The translations under genes and the position numbers were made by a program. A DNA stretch of 64,000 nucleotides from Heterodera schachtii (lineage: Eukaryota; Nematoda; Chromadorea; Rhabditida; Heteroderidae), in the NCBI GenBank assembly GCA_023374025.1, contig SIJG01000130.1, positions 39,870 to 103,869 on the forward strand, in the 5' to 3' direction. Under the pieces are notes generated by a model. That model did not search any database and was not told the origin of the DNA. It was given only the letters and a program-made list of their open reading frames with translations. Shown here one piece after another: positions 1 to 13,538 of the stretch; within the stretch, counting starts at the first letter, position 1; each line of letters begins with the position of its first letter.

Positions 1-538
1 TTAATTTAATCAAATTCATAAGCATTAATTACATTGATTTCTTTATTTACTTTTAAATTCTGTTTAATAAATCTTCTCTATATTTTAAATTTACAAATTT
101 GGCTCTCCTTAAAATTTTTCTTGAAGAGATCAAATTATTTTTAGTTTTTACTCTTGTTTTCATGCATAGTTTGAAGAACAGAATATTTGTCATGGTTTCC
201 TGCTGAATTCGACGTTATTCATATGTGTTTTATTTATTTTTGAATTAATTTAGTCCTGGTATTATTTTTATCATTAATATGTTTTTTAGAACCTTTTAGT
301 TGTATATTGCTTTTTTAAATATTTAATTTATTTTTTGTATTTCTATGAATATCAATGTAGATGCTTAATTTTTATTTGCTATAAGTTAAAAAAAGTTTTT
401 TCCAAATAATGAATATTAAATATTACTTAAATTTACATTTACCAAGGTTTTTTTTGTTCATTTGGGATTCCTTACAAGTTAATTAAAACCTACAAAATGA
501 AATAGCCGGCTTCACGTAGTTTATTTGAATTTTCTTCA
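1..538. other. A+T-rich stretch, nothing seen
   Basis: Homopolymer-rich A/T sequence with stops in all frames. No RNA gene, inverted repeat or convincing exon was seen. Confidence 0.6.
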
Positions 539-667
539 ATGTCTTTTTTGAAAGTATTGAAACTTTTGGAGATTTATGACTTTGCACATGTTCATATTAT
601 CGGAGTGGATTTAGAAACTAAGCTCGGCCGACTCAAATTCGGTTATAATATTTATGAACCAATGTAA
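539..667 (+). CDS. possible small ORF or exon, 42 residues
   Basis: An ATG at 539 opens a frame that closes at TAA 665-667. The frame is already open upstream from a TAG near 503, so this could also be an exon. The translation has ordinary composition for a soluble protein (VHIIGVDLETKLGRLKFGY is the most protein-like part), and the DNA is clearly richer in G+C than its surroundings. In this window such islands coincide with exons or transposons. No family is recognised and no clear splice sites bound it. It could equally be a gene relic. Confidence 0.22.
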   Translation: MSFLKVLKLLEIYDFAHVHIIGVDLETKLGRLKFGYNIYEPM

Positions 668-1566
668 AAAACAATCCAATTTTAATGCCCTTCATATTAA
701 AGTTAATTACGATTATTTATTCATAATTAAAAACTTAATTATTGAATGGATTGAATAGTTTTTTTTCAATTTAAAACAATAAATTTAAATGAGCCAATCA
801 ATGCCCATAAACTAAATTATTAAATGAATAGTAAATATACCTTTAAATAAAATTAAACTATTGAAATAGACTTAAGAAATAAAAAATCACTCAAGATAAT
901 AAAAGTTTTTAAAAACTATTCAAACAAAAATAAAATCTTTGGAATAACTTAGAAAAACTGTTGATATTTAATGAAATAGCAAAAAAAATCATAGAATTTA
1001 TTTGCTTATTTCTCATTCGAATAGTATATGAGAATAAAGGCACAACTATTTAAAACATTTAAAAAATCAAATATATACATATAATGATATAATATATTTT
1101 TTTATATTATGCCATTCCATTTGTACAATGTATTAAGTCATAACTATTTAAAAAAAATTGTTTTGTCTAAAAGTTAATTCATTCAAAATTCATTTCATTA
1201 ATTATAATATTTTGGAATTGTTTTCTTTTTGTAAATTCGCAAGTCATGCAATTTATATCTATTTTTTCAGAAACAAAAGATATCTGATTTATTTTAAAAT
1301 ATTAAAAATAATTTGATCAATTAATTTTTCATTGATTATTGTTATTGTTTTACTTTTCACCGGCAAAATAAGTTAAGATTTAAATTTTATAACATAATAA
1401 ACTTTTATTTATGCATTAGCTCAAATTTAGGAGTAAAAAATTTTGAAATATTGAAAACTTTTTTTTGTTTGTTTCTTTTCTTAAAATTTCTATTTTTTTT
1501 ATAATTTCTGTATGTTTTGTTTTTTATTCTTTCCTTCATGCATTAGCTCTTTTTTCCCATGTTTTC
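668..1566. other. A+T-rich stretch, nothing seen
   Basis: Long T and A runs with no coding island or palindrome noticed. Confidence 0.6.
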
Positions 1567-1586
1567 AGTCATTTATTTTTCAATCA

Positions 1587-1736
1587 ATGCAACTGAGGCA
1601 CATCTTCCACATTTCGGTGGGCAATCAGTTTTTGTCCGAAGAGAAAGATCCAATAAATATCGAGCACAGAGAGAATCCCAAAAATTCAAATGAATATAAA
1701 AAATATTTTTACAAATTTATTTTGGCATTTATGTAA
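1587..1736 (+). CDS. candidate small protein, 49 residues, behind an acceptor-like site
   Basis: The ORF starts at ATG 1587 and ends at TAA 1734-1736. A pyrimidine-rich TTTTCAG ends at 1568, 18 nt before the ATG, which is where a cis or spliced-leader acceptor would lie. The N-terminal half is mixed (RHIFHISVGNQFLSEEKD), the middle is hydrophilic and the last 15 residues are aromatic and A/T-driven. An AATAAA at 1771-1776 follows the stop by about 35 nt, a suitable position for a polyadenylation signal, although AATAAA is frequent by chance here. The frame is open further upstream, but those residues are Phe/Ser-rich and come from T-rich DNA, so the ATG after the acceptor is preferred. No family is recognised. 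It may be a terminal exon rather than a whole gene. Confidence 0.35.
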   Translation: MQLRHIFHISVGNQFLSEEKDPINIEHRENPKNSNEYKKYFYKFILAFM

Positions 1737-1776
1737 ATTGTTTCATTTTTAAAAATTTCCATAAAAATTGAATAAA

Positions 1777-3324
1777 GTTTTAATATTTTGGACCCCAATC
1801 ACAGGAACTTTTCTATATTTTCAAGAACATTATTCAATAATTATTGTCTTTTATCTTTGGAAAGTGTTGATGGAATAGTTTTGGAGTAAGGAAAAAATTA
1901 TTAAAAAATTTTTTGTCTCAATTTATATTGCATAATAAATTTGGTAAGTGGATAATTATATAATTTTCTTCATAATTCATTAAGGCAATAATTTAAAACT
2001 TCGACCAAAACTTATTTTCTTTCATTCCAACAAAATATTGAGCTTCAACACATTGTCAGCTGGAAGTTTCAGACCAATAGGCTGAGCTTCATATTTTTCA
2101 AAATAAAAAACTCGTTGAAATTACTGATTTTATATGTTTAGCTATTTTTTTCATTGCTTTCCATAAGCTTATGTTCATTGTTAATTAAATATTTTTAGTT
2201 TCTTAATAGTAAAAAAAATTGAACAAATATATATTTTTATTAATTCAATATAATTACATACCGTTGCTTCCAATTCGAATTTAATTGCTTTTGACGAAAA
2301 CTTCTTTTTATAAGAGTCATTAATAACGGACAGTTCAAAAAAATAATTATGAACTTTTTTTGAAAGATAAGTGTGATACAGTTTGGTATGTATTATATTT
2401 TTTCATAAATTAGTATAAAGTAATTGGTTAACTTATTTGAGATTATTTTTTTGACATCAATACTTTGCAAAATTGTTTTTATTTTTACAAAATGATTGTG
2501 GCTTTAATAAACTTTTATGTTGCTTTTTCTTTTCAAGTTTTTTCTAAAATGTGAAATAAATTATATTTTAATCTAAGATATTATTGTAAAAGAAAATTTA
2601 ATAATAGTTTTTAAGGATAATTCAGTAACAAAATTTATCATCTTTTGTTCAAATTCTATTTTCATTTTTCTCACAAAATTAATTTGATGGTAAAAGATGT
2701 TTATTTTCATGATATGTATAACTAAATAATTAAATTTAACTTTTATTTATAAATCTGCTATTTTGTTTCTATTAGTGAATTTGTTAGGCAGTTGAATAAG
2801 TTCATTTATAAAATATACGTTTTTATATTCCTCTTCTTTTATATAGATTCGTTTGTCTTGTGAGAATAAATCGTTTTTTTAAATTTTTGTTTTTTAGTAT
2901 TATATAAGGTTATCTTTTTTCAAAATGTCAAAAAATGTTTAACGGGCTTTGAAAAGCTGCATTGTAAAATAATATATATTTTCTTTTTTCCATTATCAAA
3001 TGATAAATATCTTCATGAATAACTGCATATTGTTTAATTTATACTATCCAAGGGTTCTTAGAAATGATTGATTCCAGTGTTTTTTTAAAGAATTATAAAA
3101 TATGAATTATTATATTATCACCATTCATTAAATGTCGAATTATTGGCTACATTCCAGAAGCAAGACATAGTTAAAGCAAAAAATAAATGTTATTATTTAA
3201 TTCACAAAATATCTTTCTTGAACAATTATTATATTCATTTATTTTTATTTATTCTTTTTTAAATTTATTATTAATCATGGCCATTTATCATGTTTTTTGT
3301 TGGCTTGAGGAGGGCAAATTATTT
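1777..3324. other. A+T-rich stretch, nothing seen
   Basis: No coding island, tRNA-like fold or clear repeat was noticed. Confidence 0.55.
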
Positions 3325-3443
3325 CAGAAATTTTCGTGCTAGGCCCACTATAAAAAATTTTTTAAAAATTCGAAAATATTTTTAATTTTTTTGGCCCTCA
3401 GGAATTTGGGCAAATATTTGAAAATTCCGACTCACATCACTGT
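3325..3443 (-). mobile_element. fragment of a DNA transposon end (hAT-like terminus)
   Basis: Read on the minus strand the sequence begins CAGTGATGTGAGTCGG, which resembles hAT terminal repeats (CAGNGNTG type). It contains GCTAGGCCCACTATAAA on the plus strand, found again at about 30384. No partner end or target duplication was found, so it is treated as a fragment. Confidence 0.35.
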
Positions 3444-5980
3444 TGGATAATTTTAATGAAATAAAGCTTTAATATAGAGAAATAAGAAGAATTTTATGGG
3501 ATTTATTAAATTATTCCAGAAATTTTGTAAAAGCTAAAACTTTCAGAAAAAGTTTAGAACTCAATTTGGAAAAATCATTCTGGAAAATGGAAAAATAATA
3601 TACTACAAAAACAAAATCTGTAATCATATTTTAGTGATTTGTTCTTTAAAACTTTGATAAGTCTAATAAATTAAAAAAATTATATAGGAATAAAATTTTG
3701 GTTTTTTAATTCTAGTTTGATGTAAATAATTGAAAAATATTATTTGACTGAAATAAATCAAAATTTTTTATTTAAAAATATTTCTACATATTTGTTATTT
3801 TGATACAATTATAAATAAATAAAAATCGAAAGATGTTTAAATAAGAATGAAACAAAAGCATAAATGTTCCAAAAATTATAAGGTGGAATTCAAGTCTACA
3901 TTTATTTAATCAAATTACGATGCGAAATTATGAGAAAAATAGGAAAAGGAATAAAAATTAAAAACTCATAAACCTATATCCAAACAATCTTCATTAATCA
4001 TAATATTTGTTTGTGAATATTTAATCAAAAGTTAATTAATTCAAAGCAGATTTGAAGTGGGAAAACCCCAAGCATTAGAAGCTAATTAAAATTTTTATAT
4101 TGAGTTATAACATTTATTTTTGCATTTAGTTAGATTTATAGAAGACGTTATTATATAGTTACATTGTGTGTAACTAAATTCAAGATTCCGTGTAATTGAA
4201 GCGCGTATCGCATTTTCTTTCATTTTTAAATTCTTGAATATTTTTTTTGTGTGGTTGTTGATATTAAGATATTAAAATCTCAAATAGTGTTTCATCTGTT
4301 TATCCTTGTACTGGATATTTAGGCTTATAAAATGCATAATCAAAATTATTTTTTTTAATTTATTTTAGATGTCTTTCAAAGGTTTCAATTGTTGTTTACG
4401 CGCTGTAGTCTTTTAAAACTGCAAAAACATGGAATGCATAATGAAAAGTGTTTCGGTTCGCACTGTATTTAATTTCTTTATTTATGTTCAGATTTTTCTT
4501 ATTAGAATAAATTATAAATTAATTATACTTTAAATATTTTAGCATTTTACAATGAAAATTTTTTCAGCTTTCATTTTATGCAATTTTATTTTCCTAATGT
4601 ATCATTATAGATTCTCAAAAATGTAAAATTTACGCAATTCCACAATTCGATTATGTTGATTTATAAAAGTCAATATTGGGATTTTTTTAAATAATAGACT
4701 TATTAAAACAAAAAACTATTCATTTATTTAAATAAATCATAAAGCTATGATTAATACTTTTAAACAAATTTTAAAATTATAAAAATTGTTTATTTCATAA
4801 TATAAAAATAAAAATCCGCATTTTATTTTTGATAAATGATTAAATAATCAATTATTTTACATTCAATTAGTTCTCTTTAATTAAATATTCTTGTTTGGAA
4901 TCATACTTAAAATTAAAATTTAGAATTAATTTTCAATAAAATTCATATTGCTTTTTAGATCTTTCCGTATAATAAACTTTTTCATTCTTAACATGATCAA
5001 TAAGTTTTGGCAGCTTTTTATATTTATTTTTATAATTTTTAAATTTTATCATTTTAGATTTTCCTTTAAAAACTTGAGTTGACTAATTATTTATTAATTT
5101 CAAAACGCTCTTTAAATGTTTTATTCTCGACTAATGTGTTCATCCCTATTAAAATTTTTAAAATTATAAAAATCGAGATTCATTGGTAAAGAGCATCAAT
5201 GTAATTCGCTGATTTTTCTTTTTAAATTTAAATGAATACACAATTTTATTAAAATTTTAAAGAAAGATTTTATTCATAATACGTTTAAAATAGCCTATTT
5301 TCAATTAGACTCATTTTCCATAATAATTTACTTTAATGGAATTACATTAATTGTTCCATAAATTTTTATATTATTCATAGGTGAGAAATAAGTTATTGTT
5401 GAATTTTAAAAAATATATCTTTTGCTTTATTATAGTTTAGCCTGTTTTTGAGCAATTTTACAGTAATATTATAATTAATTAATTATTCAGATTAGTTAAT
5501 AAATTTTTCAATATAAGTGTTTTTATATTCCAATTTTATTCTAAACTGGAAAGTATTATTATATTTATTAGTCGATATTAATTCCTTACTCATTTTTTAT
5601 TTGGGTTGTTTACTTTTTTATTAATACTCGGATAAGAAGTGGAATTTTGCTTCGTATCTTTCCTGACATATTTTAGAAAATGTATCATAAATACTGGTAA
5701 ATATTAATTTGGGTTGGGTTTGAATAATATATTCAGCTTTGAAAAAATTTTTGTGTTTTAATTATTTTGAATAATTCAGAAAGGCATGTTGAATTTCTTG
5801 TTTTGGAAATGAATGAGGTTCAAGAATTAGCTTTTTATTTTATGTTGTGAAGTTTTTAATTAAATGAATAATTGAGTTTATGTTTTTTATTGTTGAAATT
5901 ATAATCATGATTGAGTACAGCAGAAAAAATGTTGTTAAAAGCAGTGAATTTATTGTTACATTATAGCTAAAGAATTTTTC
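3444..5980. other. A+T-rich stretch, nothing seen
   Basis: About 2.5 kb of A/T-rich DNA without a recognisable gene or repeat. Confidence 0.55.
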
Positions 5981-6434
5981 TGTACAAGCTCATCTATATT
6001 TCAAAAAATTGGTCAAGTTTGAGCAAAGTTATGGCCAAAAGTACGCAAGCTGCCAAGTTTTCACACATTTTTGGCCATAACATTTTTTAAACCCAATAAA
6101 ATTTTTTTGAAATTTTGCAGGCTAATAAAGGACATGTAGGGCTATCGAATTATATCAGGCTTTATTAATTTTGTTGGTTATCAGAATTTTTGTTCATCAA
6201 ATTTTTTATGTCTAATGAAAAAATGTCCGTTATAAATTTCTTAGATTTTTTATTTTCTTGCTATAATTCGAAAGCCCTACATGTCCTTTATTAGCATGCA
6301 AAATTTCAAAAAATTTTATTGGGTTTAAAAAAGTTATGGCCATAAATGTGTGAAAACTTGGTACCTTGCGTACTTTTGGCCATAACTTTGCTCAAACTTG
6401 ACCAAATTTTTTGAAATATAGATGAACTTGTACA
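5981..6434. mobile_element. foldback element, about 173-bp inverted arms
   Basis: The left arm (about 5981-6154, starting TGTACAAG) is repeated inverted in the right arm (about 6262-6434, ending CTTGTACA) with few mismatches, around a spacer of about 107 bp. Each arm contains AAAGTTATGGCCAAAA and the complement of a TTCGAAAGCCC-like block. No transposase ORF is present. A transcript would fold into a hairpin of about 170 bp. No clear target duplication was seen, so the superfamily is unassigned. Confidence 0.75.
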
Positions 6435-6524
6435 TAACACTTAGGGCTATCAAATGATACCAAGAATGTTTAATTTGGTAGACTTTTACAAAAGCTGTGG
6501 GCAGTTTTTTGTTGAAAATTTCCA

Positions 6525-6572
6525 TTTGATGGTTTTTTATATAACGCCCTTTTTGATGGTTTTTATATAACG
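6525..6572. repeat. short tandem duplication, unit about 21-27 bp
   Basis: TTTGATGG followed by a T run and ATATAACG occurs twice, separated by CCCTT. A related block (TGATGGTTTTTATAAAAACG) lies at about 40000-40020, suggesting a dispersed repeat. Confidence 0.5.
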
Positions 6573-6574
6573 AC

Positions 6575-7905
6575 TCAGCACCAAAAAGACGCTTTGTCGT
6601 ACGTTTTTGGTATTCCTTTATATATTTTTGCATAGAATCTTTAAGCTTTCACTCATTTATTTTTACTCTATATTTATAATTAATTAGTAGCGCATTTCAT
6701 GATTAAATATTTTACTTTTTTCGAATATTTAAAATATAATTATACGCCGGGACTTTGTCGGATTAATTTTATTAAATATTGCGATGGATGAAAAATACTG
6801 TTGTAATTAAAAATCAAAATCTGATTTCACAATTTGGCTTTTTGTTAAACCGGTTTAAATACATGGAAACAAGCTGAAAGCCCATCAATCCTCCAATAAG
6901 AGATCATGTAAGCATTTTTGAACAATAATTGCTAAATTTGAAAATTTGCCTTTCGACTTTTTATTCAAATTCGGGTTCCGGCTTCGATATTTTCCGAAAT
7001 GAATGCCGGATTCGTGTCAGCGAGCTCGAAACACCTTGGATCACTAACGCATTTTCTACTGACAAATTTTCCGGGAGTCCTTAGTTCGACCTTAGGCTAA
7101 AAATTTGCGCGATCAACTAATTGGAATTTATATAAGTTGAATTTTTCAATTTTTTAATTTAAAATACTTTAGTAACACTATAAAACATATAAATTACTTT
7201 ATCTCATAGATTTGCTGTGTCTAAAATTTGTTAGTTTCTTTTATGTTATTTAAGCAATTAATTTTCATATTTCAGAAGAAATTTGTTGAAACATATATTT
7301 TTGTTTTAGAATTTAGCATTGATGGCAACCGGTGGCGGGAATTGGCCAAATCCATTGGGGCCAAAGGCTGCGGGAATTAGCCAAATCAATTGGGACCAAT
7401 CGGTGGTGCGATTGGACCAACACCTTATGGGCAAATAGTCAAGCATGGGGTTGACCAATGTTTTATAAGAAAAATATATTTTTATTAAATTTTGTTTGAA
7501 AAAAAGATAAGTGTTTAATTTTATTTACATACATTAGAAATTTGACCGATTTCACATGTTTTTCGCAAAACGGAATTCAAAAATTAGTATTTTTTCAAAA
7601 TGTTTTGTTTTATTTTTAAGATTTTTTATTTTTTATAATATTAATTTTATTTGAATTGTACTTTTCGAAATAATTTTTTTAATATTTAACTCGGTTAATA
7701 GATTTGGCCAGATGTATTATATAATTAATAAATTATTTGTTTACTTTTTGGCTTTTTATGATTAATTATATCGTTTCATATTTATTCTTAATTATGATAA
7801 AATTCATATTACTTTTCTGTTTTTAAATTTATCTAAAGAGTGCGTCTGACCAATGTGACAAGCTTTGACAAGATTTTTATCTTAGATTCATTCAGGCGGT
7901 GGATT
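6575..7905 (+). repeat. dispersed repeat, copy A (inverted partner at 41703-42960)
   Basis: Four blocks match the reverse complement of 41703-42960 in the same order: about 6581-6645, 6775-6815, 7230-7365 and 7530-7905. The last is closely similar over about 370 bp. The 7310-7440 segment is G+C-rich, with repeats around GGNCCAAT and GGCGGGAATTGGCC. Copy A carries sequence around 6820-7120 that is absent from copy B, apparently a later insertion with hAT-like G+C-rich words. No long ORF is present. It is probably a transposon relic, but the class is unknown. Confidence 0.7.
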
Positions 7906-9104
7906 TATAATTCTTTTAAAAAATATTCATTTATATTAGATTTAAATTTTCACATTAATCTAAAAAAAAATATAAAAAAAAAATCTTAAAAACCTTTTAA
8001 TTACAAATTAAAAATTCTAATCTAAAATAATTTTTATTTTTTTTTTATTTATTATTAAAAAAATATTGTTAAAAAAATTTTTTTTTTAGGATACATTAAA
8101 GAAAGTTAAATTAAAAACACCTTGGGAAAAGTCAAAGTAACAAAAAACATAGGAAAGTTACCCTAATAATTATTGGATAGGTAAATAATCAATATGAAAT
8201 AAAACTAATTATTTTAAAATTAACGGCTTTATTATTTTAATTTCTGTAAATTTGTTTACATTTCTTCAATTCCATGTGTTGCCACTGGTATTTACGCAAA
8301 AATATTGTTTATTATTTATTGTTCTCCTGTGTTATATTCATTAAAAATAAAAAAACAAATTAAGTTTTTTATTAAATCCACGATTTATTATTTATAATTT
8401 CTTGAAATTTAAGTAATTTCGGATTTAAACAAAAAATAAACCAATGAACTAGAAGAAGAATTAAAATTGATATTGGAATGAATAAAATTAAAACTAATTC
8501 ATATTCAAAAAGTGATAATAACAACACACATAATTCGATTTCTACTTTTCTCTTTTACTGACTTTTTCTAAAGGATGAGAAATTTAAGGTTCCGTTCTTT
8601 TGGGAAAAGATTTTTCATAATAAATAATGCTAATAAAATAATTATTTAAGAGATCAAAACAAATAAATAGAATGAAATGGATGACCGAAATTTAAATTCA
8701 TTATATTTTTTCTTTAAATTTATAAATCCAAAGCAAAATAAAGCTTTTATAGAAGAAGCATTTATATTTTACAACAATATAAAAACTATCAATTAATACA
8801 TAGAAGAAAATTGTACCGAATAAAGACTAGAAAATCAAAAAAAAAGAATTATGGAAAAAAGGTTTTAAACGATAACTTAAAAACCTTTTATACACGTTCT
8901 TGCATTGCTATGACAGACTTAATGCAAAGCTTTTCATTACTAAAAGCTTCAAACCCAGAAAAAACTCAAATAAATTTTGTTCAGAAAACATTTTTTTTTA
9001 TAAAAAAAAACTAACAAAAAAGTGATATAATAATAGATTAATTATAAGAAATTTGGAAATGAATGCAAGTTAATGTAAGTTCGGCGACAAAAATACGTGA
9101 ATTC
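7906..9104. other. A+T-rich stretch, nothing convincing
   Basis: A Lys/Asn-rich open frame lies at about 8811-9014, but its composition simply mirrors the A-rich DNA and no splice or start context supports it. Confidence 0.5.
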
Positions 9105-9107
9105 TAA

Positions 9108-9620
9108 CAAGGGAACCACCCGAACTGTAAGTCGGAAAATGCATATGTGTGATATACCATTGGATAGAGCAGGGTCGACTTCTATTGTTAATTTTTAATA
9201 TTTCAGGCCCATACCAAGAAATAAAAAAGTTATGCCAAAAAACAAAATTTTAGGCCTAAGGGCCGGTTTGCAGCTTTGTTCACTTTCTATTAATCCCCCA
9301 TCTTTACATTTATTATTATTTTTTGCTTATTTTTATTAAAGAAAAATTATCATCCATTTTTTTAGTTTAAAAAATGATTTTAAAAATTATTTAGTTATAT
9401 ATATATATTAAACCAGAGCTCCAAAAATGTAAATTTAACCACGAGCCACCAATTTAAAGTGAAAACATAGCCAAAATTTTGATTTTTGAGGCCCCATAAC
9501 TTTCTTATTTCTTACTATGGGCCCGTAATATTAAAAATTCACAATAAAAGTCTTCTTGCTCTATCCATTGGTATATCACACATATGCATTTTCCGACTTA
9601 CAGTTCGGGTGGTTTCCTTA
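9108..9620. mobile_element. Harbinger-like foldback element with TAA target duplication
   Basis: It starts CAAGGGAACCACCCGAACTG and ends with the inverted counterpart (GGGTGGTTTCCTTA). It is flanked by TAA at 9105-9107 and 9621-9623, the TWA-type duplication of PIF/Harbinger elements. The arms cover about 9108-9243 and 9488-9620. Near their inner ends is AAAAAAGTTATGCCAAAA. There is no transposase, so it is non-autonomous. The terminus resembles those at 55232 and 16421. Confidence 0.7.
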
Positions 9621-9623
9621 TAA

Positions 9624-12600
9624 GTTAAAAAACATTGAAATAAATCTTAATATCAAATAGCTTTCAATAAAATTAAAAATTCTTATTTCATAAGAGCAAA
9701 AAATATACCAAATAATTCTATAATAGTGTAATGTTAAGACGCAAATATAAAATTTTAAATAAATTAAAGTTTTTCACTAATTATACATATTAATTTGCGA
9801 ACATTTATCTATTTTAAAGACTATTATTTTTGTATTAAAAAATTTTTAATCTCTATTTTTTCTTTTATATTAGAAAATCTTTTGTAATAAGTTTTATACA
9901 AATTTTATAATTCTTTTTATAAATATTTTTGTGATTTTAAAAGTTATAGACTTAACGAAAATTTTGAGTTAATAATATACTCACGCATAAAATAAATTAA
10001 ATACTTAAATGAAATTTATTGGTCAGAATTAAACGAAAATAATTTACAAAAACTTTTTATAAAATACATTTTATATTAGATAGAAGTCCGATTTAATTAT
10101 CCACCATTTATTGTGCCCAAACATTAAAATGTTTTGAAATAGTTGATTCTAAATAAATTTTAGAATCTAAAAGTATTATTATCATTAATCAATAACATAT
10201 AAACAATTAAAGTTTTAATTATTATAAATGAACATTTTGCTTTAATTTTAATTCGATTAACTTCCTTCGCCATGAAAACAGTATATTGACGTGTATTAAA
10301 TTTTAAAGTGGGATATTTAAAATTTAATAATTTTTTTGATATTTTCAAAATTAAATTTATTTCTTTAACATATAAAGTAATTCTATTATTTATCTTGTGA
10401 ACAGTTTCTTTATTGTATAAATAGTTTTTTCTGCTAATATTAGCATTAAATTATTAAACTTATTCATTTTAACAATCTGAAATTATTTTAATTTCTATCG
10501 TTTTATCTTTCAATATTGTGAACAACTAAATTTTTTAATAACTTTAAATTATTCAAAATTAAAGCAATAAAATAATTTGCTATTCGACGTTTAATAATTA
10601 TATTTTTTGATACCTGCAAATTAATTGTGCAAATTTTTAGCTTTTTTGTTTCTCGAGCCAAAATTCAGGAATCAGTGAATTGCATTATGTTCAATAAAAT
10701 AAAATATTTCCAATACTTTTGCAGATACGTTGACAATTTTTCATATAGTATTTTATTATTTGCTTTATTAAAATTATTGTAAATATTTGGGTTGTTTTTT
10801 AAAATAAAATTCTAGCACCTGACGCCATAATCTAAACTTTTTCTAATACTCACTTGTGAGTTAAAAATTATTTTTTATATACACACTAAGAAGCATTAAA
10901 ACATTAATCAAATAGTTTTATATTTTAATGCATAATTTAATTTTTTATATAGCCTGTGAAAAAAATTTTTTATTACTTTATTCTTAATTTTCAACTTTTA
11001 TCGAGAAATCTTTTTTGCTTAAGCAATTAAGTTCCTTAATTTTAGTATTTTCTAAAATTTAATCCACTTAATAATTTTTTGTATTGATGGAGTAAGTCTC
11101 TTTAAACATTTAATTTTTATCTCAAAAATTTTATATTAGGTGGTAATTTCTGTTCTTTAAATTTAAGAATAATATTTAAATTTTTAATTTTATGTTTAAA
11201 ATATTATTTGTTATTATTGTTATGCAAAATAATTTAAAATCAATAAAATTTAAAATTGTTTTTTTAGAGAAAATTTCATTCCTATTTGTTCTGTTCCAAT
11301 AAAATCTCTTTTTTCTTTCAATATTTTCTTTACTTTTTTATTGGTCTCTCATATGCTTTTTGAGAAAAAAAAATTAAAAAAATGTTATGTAATAACTTTT
11401 TATGAGGTTTTTATATATATATATAAATATGTATAATAGATGTTTGACCATATTTATTTTATTAGTAATTTATAACTTTAACAATCGTTTGTGATATTTT
11501 TTTAAATAGATAAGTCTCGTTGAATTTGAATTTAATTGAGTAAGCAGATTATTTTAAAATATTTCTTTTAATGGGTTGAATAGTTTTATTGGATAAATTT
11601 AAATTATATTTTTCTTTAAGCATTTATTCAATCATAATATTTTTATTAAAAAAAGCTACTTAACTTTTTTCTGAATATTTCTTTTGAAACGTAATATTGT
11701 TTTACTACATTGTTACTGTGTTGTGAGTATAATAAATCTTAGTTATTAAAGAATTGGTGTTTTACTAATCGAATTATCAATTGTTTTGTTTTTATCTATC
11801 GATACTCAAATATTTTTTTTCTTTTCTTTTAATTTCTTATAATTGCTTTTTTATACCATTTGATATTTATTCTCTCTACTTCAATAATGCTTTTCACTTC
11901 GTTAATCTTTACATTTCTTTAAATGTAATTTTTACATGCGTTTTCAATACTGGAAAATTATTAATTAGCTGTTGGGTTGCTAAATGGACTTTTTTTAATT
12001 TAAATTATTCTATACAGCATAAAAAAATTATTTTGTTTTTTTATAATTTAGCTTTTTGGATTTTTTATCTGTGACAGGCATAAATTCAATTGGTCAATAT
12101 GTAATTAGTGGTTCTGTTTTTTCTATATATGAATATATATTATATATTTGTATGACTTGAATTATCATGACCTCGCAGCTTTTTTTTAAACCTTTGCGAT
12201 TCAAATATACGATGGTAATAAATATATATAATAAATTACAATTTTTAATAAGTTTTTATAGATTTGTAAACCATTTTATAATGCTTGGCATTTAAATTCA
12301 AAGCATATTTTACTTTAAACATCATAATGGTAGTGCAAAAACAAATTAGTTTCGATTTGATTACTTTGGATGCAGGGCTTTCTGATTTCATGTTTGCCGT
12401 ATTTTAGTAACAAATAAAGAGCGTTATATGTTTTTTTAAGTTCATTTAATAATTAAAAATTTTTTTTTTTGCTTTGTCGATAGAGAATTTTTTTATTTAA
12501 TTTAGTTTTCTCATTTTTATTCAATGTTGGTAAAAATTCATTATTGCCGTATAAAAACTTTAATTACATTTGTGAATCATGCGTCCTCGATTGTCTGTAG

Positions 12601-13538
12601 TTCGTCGTCATAAAAGACGGTGTCTTATGCAATTTAATAAAGCAATTTTAATGAAATTCGTTACATAATAATGATATTAATAAAAATGAGTAATATGTCA
12701 ATTGAACAACAAATTTTTGTCTAAGACTATTTTACTTCATGCATTTACGAAAGTAAAAACAAACTTATTGAATTTTTGTTTTATATAAGAATAAATCTTT
12801 TCGATGAGAATTTAAAAGTTGAAATAAGAGTTTCGCCGATTAAAGAGCATTAAAAAGACATAATGTGGCATAAAATTAAAAATATATGCCTTCCATTATA
12901 ATTACGAATATATAGCAAGCCTAAATTTGCTTTTAAAGCTGCTTTTTTGAGTCATTTTTTTTTGTTCACCGATTTTGTCTAAAAATCGACTAAATTATGC
13001 CATTTGGAAGACTGTATTAAAAAAGAGTTTTAAGGAGTCAATGCTGGTAAGTTTTTGAAATTTTCTATATTTGTTAACAAATTTTCATAAAAAATTGCAA
13101 TTTGACAAAAATAATTGATGAAAACTTATTTGAATTCAAAAATAAATTTTGTTTATAAATTATAATTATCGATTTTCATTCTGTTGATAATAAAGTTTTT
13201 TTATATTAAATTAAATTTGAATTTCAAATAACAATATGAGTAATCGCACTAAATTTTCTTGCTTTTTTTTTAATTATTGTATTTTTATGTATGGGTCTTC
13301 GATTTATTTATTTTTACAGTTGGAGTATTCAAAATTTCTTACAAATGAAGTAAAGAACGTTATTTAATAGATAATAATAAAATTTGTCTATTTACTATTA
13401 TTAGGTTATTAAGTGCATTAACATATTCTATATTAACATTAGATATGATAATTTATTTAGTTTATTGATATTTGACTTATTTATTACGAGCTATGTATAT
13501 GAATTAATAATTTACTTATGCAAATTATGTCTGAATTC
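9624..13538. other. long A+T-rich stretch, nothing seen
   Basis: Almost 4 kb with only A/T-driven open frames, such as a hydrophobic Phe/Leu/Ile frame at about 11781-12074 and others at 10160-10348. These look like T-rich DNA read as Phe rather than membrane proteins. A short (TA) run lies at about 11413-11424. Confidence 0.5.

Noticed and set aside
6334..6633. 99-codon minus-strand frame
   Set aside because: It overlaps the right arm of the foldback at 5981-6434 and the repeat at 6575 onwards. The sequence is explained by those repeats.
11781..12074. 97-codon plus-strand frame with apparent membrane segments
   Set aside because: Composition-driven Phe/Leu/Ile/Ser frame with no coding-like shift relative to the surroundings.
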